This document shows, in pieces, positions 2,823-5,159 of a stretch of DNA of 5,159 nt. Numbering within the stretch: position 1 is the first letter of the stretch; every line of letters begins with the position of its first letter. The translations under genes were made by a program, and so were the position numbers. The notes below the pieces were generated by a model. That model saw only the letters and a list, made by a program, of their open reading frames with translations. It was not told the origin of the DNA and made no database searches. Source of the stretch: an uncultured Mycoplasmatota bacterium (GTDB lineage Bacteria > Bacillota_I > Bacilli_A > RF39 > UBA660); NCBI GenBank assembly GCA_946613765.1, contig CAMOFW010000057.1, forward strand, positions 1-5,159. Direction: 5' to 3'.

Positions 2823-5159
2823 ATGTACGATTTTAAAACAATTGAAAAGAAATGGCAAAAGTATTGGGAAGAAAATCAAACATTTAAAACTGATATTTGG
2901 GATTTTTCTAAACCTAAGTTTTATGCATTAGATATGTTTCCATACCCATCTGGTGTAGGTCTACATGCAGGACATCCAGAAGGTTATACTGCAACTGATA
3001 TTGTTGCACGTATGAAAAGAATGCAAGGATATAATGTTCTTCATCCAATGGGTTATGATTCATTTGGTTTACCTGCAGAACAATATGCAGTAACAACAGG
3101 TAATCATCCTGCTGGATTTACTGAAAAAAATATTCAAACATTCTCTAAACAATTAAAAGAATTAGGTTTTGATTATGATTGGGATAGATGTATAGCAACA
3201 TCAGATCCTTCATACTATAAATGGACTCAATGGATATTTAAACAATTATATAAAGATGGATATGCTAAATATGTTGATATGCCAGTTAACTGGTGTGAAG
3301 AACTTGGAACAGTATTATCTAACGATGAAGTAATTGATGGTAAGAGTGAACGTGGTGGATATCCAGTTGTAAGAAAGAATATGAAACAACTTTGTATTGA
3401 CCAAGTTAAATTTGCTGAAGAATTGCTTGAAGGTTTAGATACTATTGATTGGCCTGAATCAACAAAAGAAATGCAAAGAAATTGGATTGGTAAATCTACA
3501 GGTGTAGAACTAGACGTTGAAATCTCTGGTGGTGGAAAGTTCTCAATTTTCACAACTTGTATTGAAACAGTTTATGGTATTACATTCTTTGTAATTGCTC
3601 CAGATGGTAAATTAATTCAAGAATTAATGCCTAGAGTAGAAAATAAAGAAGAAGTTCAAAAATATATTGATGAAACTGCTAAAAAGAGTGCAATGGATAG
3701 AACTGAACTAAACAAAGGTAAGAGTGGAGTAGAAGTTAAAGGTATTAAAGCTATTAATCCAATAAATGGTAAAGAAGTACCAATCTTCTTAGGTGACTTT
3801 GTTTTAGGTGATTATGGTACTGGTGCAGTTATGGCTGTTCCAACACATGATCAAAGAGACTTTGAATATGCAAAAGCTCATAATATTCCTATGATTGAAG
3901 TAATCGAAGGTGGAGATGTAACTAAACAAGCATTTGAAAAGGGAGATTACTTAGGTAAAGGATGTAAGTTAATAAACTCTGAAGAATTCACTGGTTTAAC
4001 AGTAGAAGAAGCAAAAGAAAAGATTACTGATAAATTAGTAGGACTTGGAATTGCAAGACGTACAGTTAACTATAAATTTAGAGAATGGATTTTTGCAAGA
4101 CAAAGATATTGGGGTGAACCAGTACCTATTGTTCATTTAGAAAATGGTGAAGAATATTTACTTCCAGATGATGAACTACCTTTAGAACTTCCAGTTCTAG
4201 ATGATTATCAAGGACATAATGGTAAAGCACCATTAGAAAATGCTGAAGAATGGAAACACTATGATAAAAATGGAGTTAAAGGTTTAAGAGAAACTTCAAC
4301 TATGCCAGGTTCAGCTGGATCAAGTTGGTATTTCTTAAGATATATAGATCCTAAAAACGATAAAGAATTTGCTAACCAAGAATTATTAAAACATTGGATG
4401 CCAGTAGATCTTTATATGGGTGGACCAGAACATGCAGTTGGACACTTAATGTATTCTAGAATCTGGAATCATTATCTATATGATAAAGGATTATCTCCAG
4501 TTAAAGAACCATTTAAAAAATTAGTTCATCAAGGTATGATTTTAGGTTCAAACGGAATCAAAATGGGTAAACGTTTCCCTGAATTCGTTGTTAATCCATC
4601 AGACGTAGTAAGAGATCATGGAGCAGACACTCTAAGACTTTACGAAATGTTTATGGGACCACTTGAAGCATCAAAACCATGGTCAAACCAAGGAGTAGAA
4701 GGTGCTCACAAATTCCTAGATAGAGTATATAGAGCTATTGTTGAAGATAATAAAGTAAATGATGAACCAAACAAAAATCTAGAAACTATTTATCATAAGA
4801 TGGTTAAAAAAGTTACTAATGATTTTGAAAACTTATCATTTAATACTGCAATATCTGAAATGATGATCTTTATTAATGCTGTATATAAAGAAAATAATTT
4901 ACCTAAAGAATATGCTGAAGGTTTTGTTAAATTATTAAATCCTATTGCACCACACATCACTGAAGAAATGTGGGAAAAACTAGGACACAATAACACTATA
5001 GCATATGAACCATGGCCAACTTTTGATGAATCTAAAACAGTAGATGAAGAAAAAGAAATTGGTGTTCAAGTAAATGGTAAATTAAGAGCAACAATCAAAG
5101 CTAATGTTAATGATGATGAAGAAACATTAAAAGAAAAAGCTTTAAAAGAAGAAAATGTT
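2823..5159 (+). CDS. leuS: Leucyl-tRNA synthetase (3' end beyond the window)
   Basis: This class Ia synthetase joins leucine to tRNA-Leu in the cytoplasm and clears mischarged tRNA with its CP1 editing domain. The 779 codons seen are open to the right edge; bacterial LeuS is about 800-830 residues, so roughly 25 are missing. Order: Rossmann core with FPYPSG and the HIGH motif as HAGH (48-51); the conserved WPESTKEMQRNWIG stretch; CP1 editing domain (about 225-415) with its threonine-rich motif at 244-249 and GTGAVMAVPTHDQRD (337 onward); FREWIFARQRYWG (about 419-431); MPGSAGSSWYFLRY; the KMSKS loop as KMGKR (580-584); then the helical anticodon-binding domain and the VQVNGKLRATI start of the C-terminal domain. 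AAGGAAG ends six bases before the ATG. Expression is governed by the T-box upstream. Two motifs depart from consensus: TTCIET for the usual TTRPDT, and KMGKR for KMSKS. No frameshift or internal stop is seen. Confidence 0.97.
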   Translation, partial: MYDFKTIEKKWQKYWEENQTFKTDIWDFSKPKFYALDMFPYPSGVGLHAGHPEGYTATDIVARMKRMQGYNVLHPMGYDSFGLPAEQYAVTTGNHPAGFTEKNIQTFSKQLKELGFDYDWDRCIATSDPSYYKWTQWIFKQLYKDGYAKYVDMPVNWCEELGTVLSNDEVIDGKSERGGYPVVRKNMKQLCIDQVKFAEELLEGLDTIDWPESTKEMQRNWIGKSTGVELDVEISGGGKFSIFTTCIETVYGITFFVIAPDGKLIQELMPRVENKEEVQKYIDETAKKSAMDRTELNKGKSGVEVKGIKAINPINGKEVPIFLGDFVLGDYGTGAVMAVPTHDQRDFEYAKAHNIPMIEVIEGGDVTKQAFEKGDYLGKGCKLINSEEFTGLTVEEAKEKITDKLVGLGIARRTVNYKFREWIFARQRYWGEPVPIVHLENGEEYLLPDDELPLELPVLDDYQGHNGKAPLENAEEWKHYDKNGVKGLRETSTMPGSAGSSWYFLRYIDPKNDKEFANQELLKHWMPVDLYMGGPEHAVGHLMYSRIWNHYLYDKGLSPVKEPFKKLVHQGMILGSNGIKMGKRFPEFVVNPSDVVRDHGADTLRLYEMFMGPLEASKPWSNQGVEGAHKFLDRVYRAIVEDNKVNDEPNKNLETIYHKMVKKVTNDFENLSFNTAISEMMIFINAVYKENNLPKEYAEGFVKLLNPIAPHITEEMWEKLGHNNTIAYEPWPTFDESKTVDEEKEIGVQVNGKLRATIKANVNDDEETLKEKALKEENV

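Noticed and set aside
2649..2879. Minus-strand open reading of 76 codons.
   Set aside because: It lies across the T-box leader and the leuS start; structure and function of the plus strand explain the sequence.
2914..3553. Two minus-strand open readings (60 and 108 codons) inside leuS.
   Set aside because: Both are antisense to conserved LeuS motifs and have no ribosome binding site or recognisable protein.
4793..4996. Minus-strand open reading of 67 codons inside leuS.
   Set aside because: Antisense to the anticodon-binding domain of LeuS, with no independent support.
1..5159. Alternative genetic code with TGA as tryptophan.
   Set aside because: TGG is used throughout for conserved tryptophans in LeuS and the acetyltransferase, no gene contains in-frame TGA, and the acetyltransferase ends with TGA at a sensible length.

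Overview
The window is a very AT-rich stretch of chromosome that looks like a low-GC Bacillota or Mycoplasmatota bacterium. Three things point that way: SigA-type TATAAT promoters, short intergenic terminators, and a T-box leader in front of a leucyl-tRNA synthetase gene. Tryptophan is encoded by TGG throughout (many times in leuS), there are no in-frame TGA codons, and one gene ends in TGA. The standard bacterial code therefore applies, which argues against the Mycoplasma/Spiroplasma code-4 lineages. A host-associated uncultured Bacilli or Mollicutes relative is a reasonable guess but is not proven.

Layout. (1) Positions 1-202 hold no protein gene that I can support. On the minus strand they carry a well-formed promoter (TTGACT, 17-base spacer, TATAAA with an upstream TG), then about 100 bases of structured RNA, then a strong intrinsic terminator. 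This is an unrecognised small RNA, or the attenuated leader of a gene beyond the left edge. (2) 203-943 encodes an RsmA/Erm-type rRNA adenine dimethyltransferase whose catalytic NLPY motif reads SLPY. It is followed by a terminator. (3) 1029-2009 is a two-gene unit of unrecognised proteins (206 and 115 aa) with its own TATAAT box and a terminator that overlaps the last codons. (4) 2064-2579 encodes a GNAT acetyltransferase resembling the aminoglycoside 6'-N-acetyltransferase group, again with its own promoter. (5) 2576-2822 is the leuS promoter and a T-box leader in which the main structural elements can be traced. (6) 2823 to the right edge is leuS, missing only about its last 25 codons.

How it fits together. 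Each transcription unit appears separate. Promoters sit directly on, or immediately behind, the terminator of the gene before, so intergenic gaps are only about 50-90 bases apart from the two RNA-bearing regions. The best-supported regulation is the T-box. Uncharged tRNA-Leu should pair with a CUU specifier and with the UGGU bulge to let transcription continue into leuS. The protein genes share a loose translation theme (16S/23S rRNA methylation, tRNA-Leu charging, possible aminoglycoside modification), but nothing shows they act together. The most unusual points are the unassigned minus-strand RNA, the SLPY motif in the dimethyltransferase, and a LeuS with non-consensus KMSKS and editing-site motifs.
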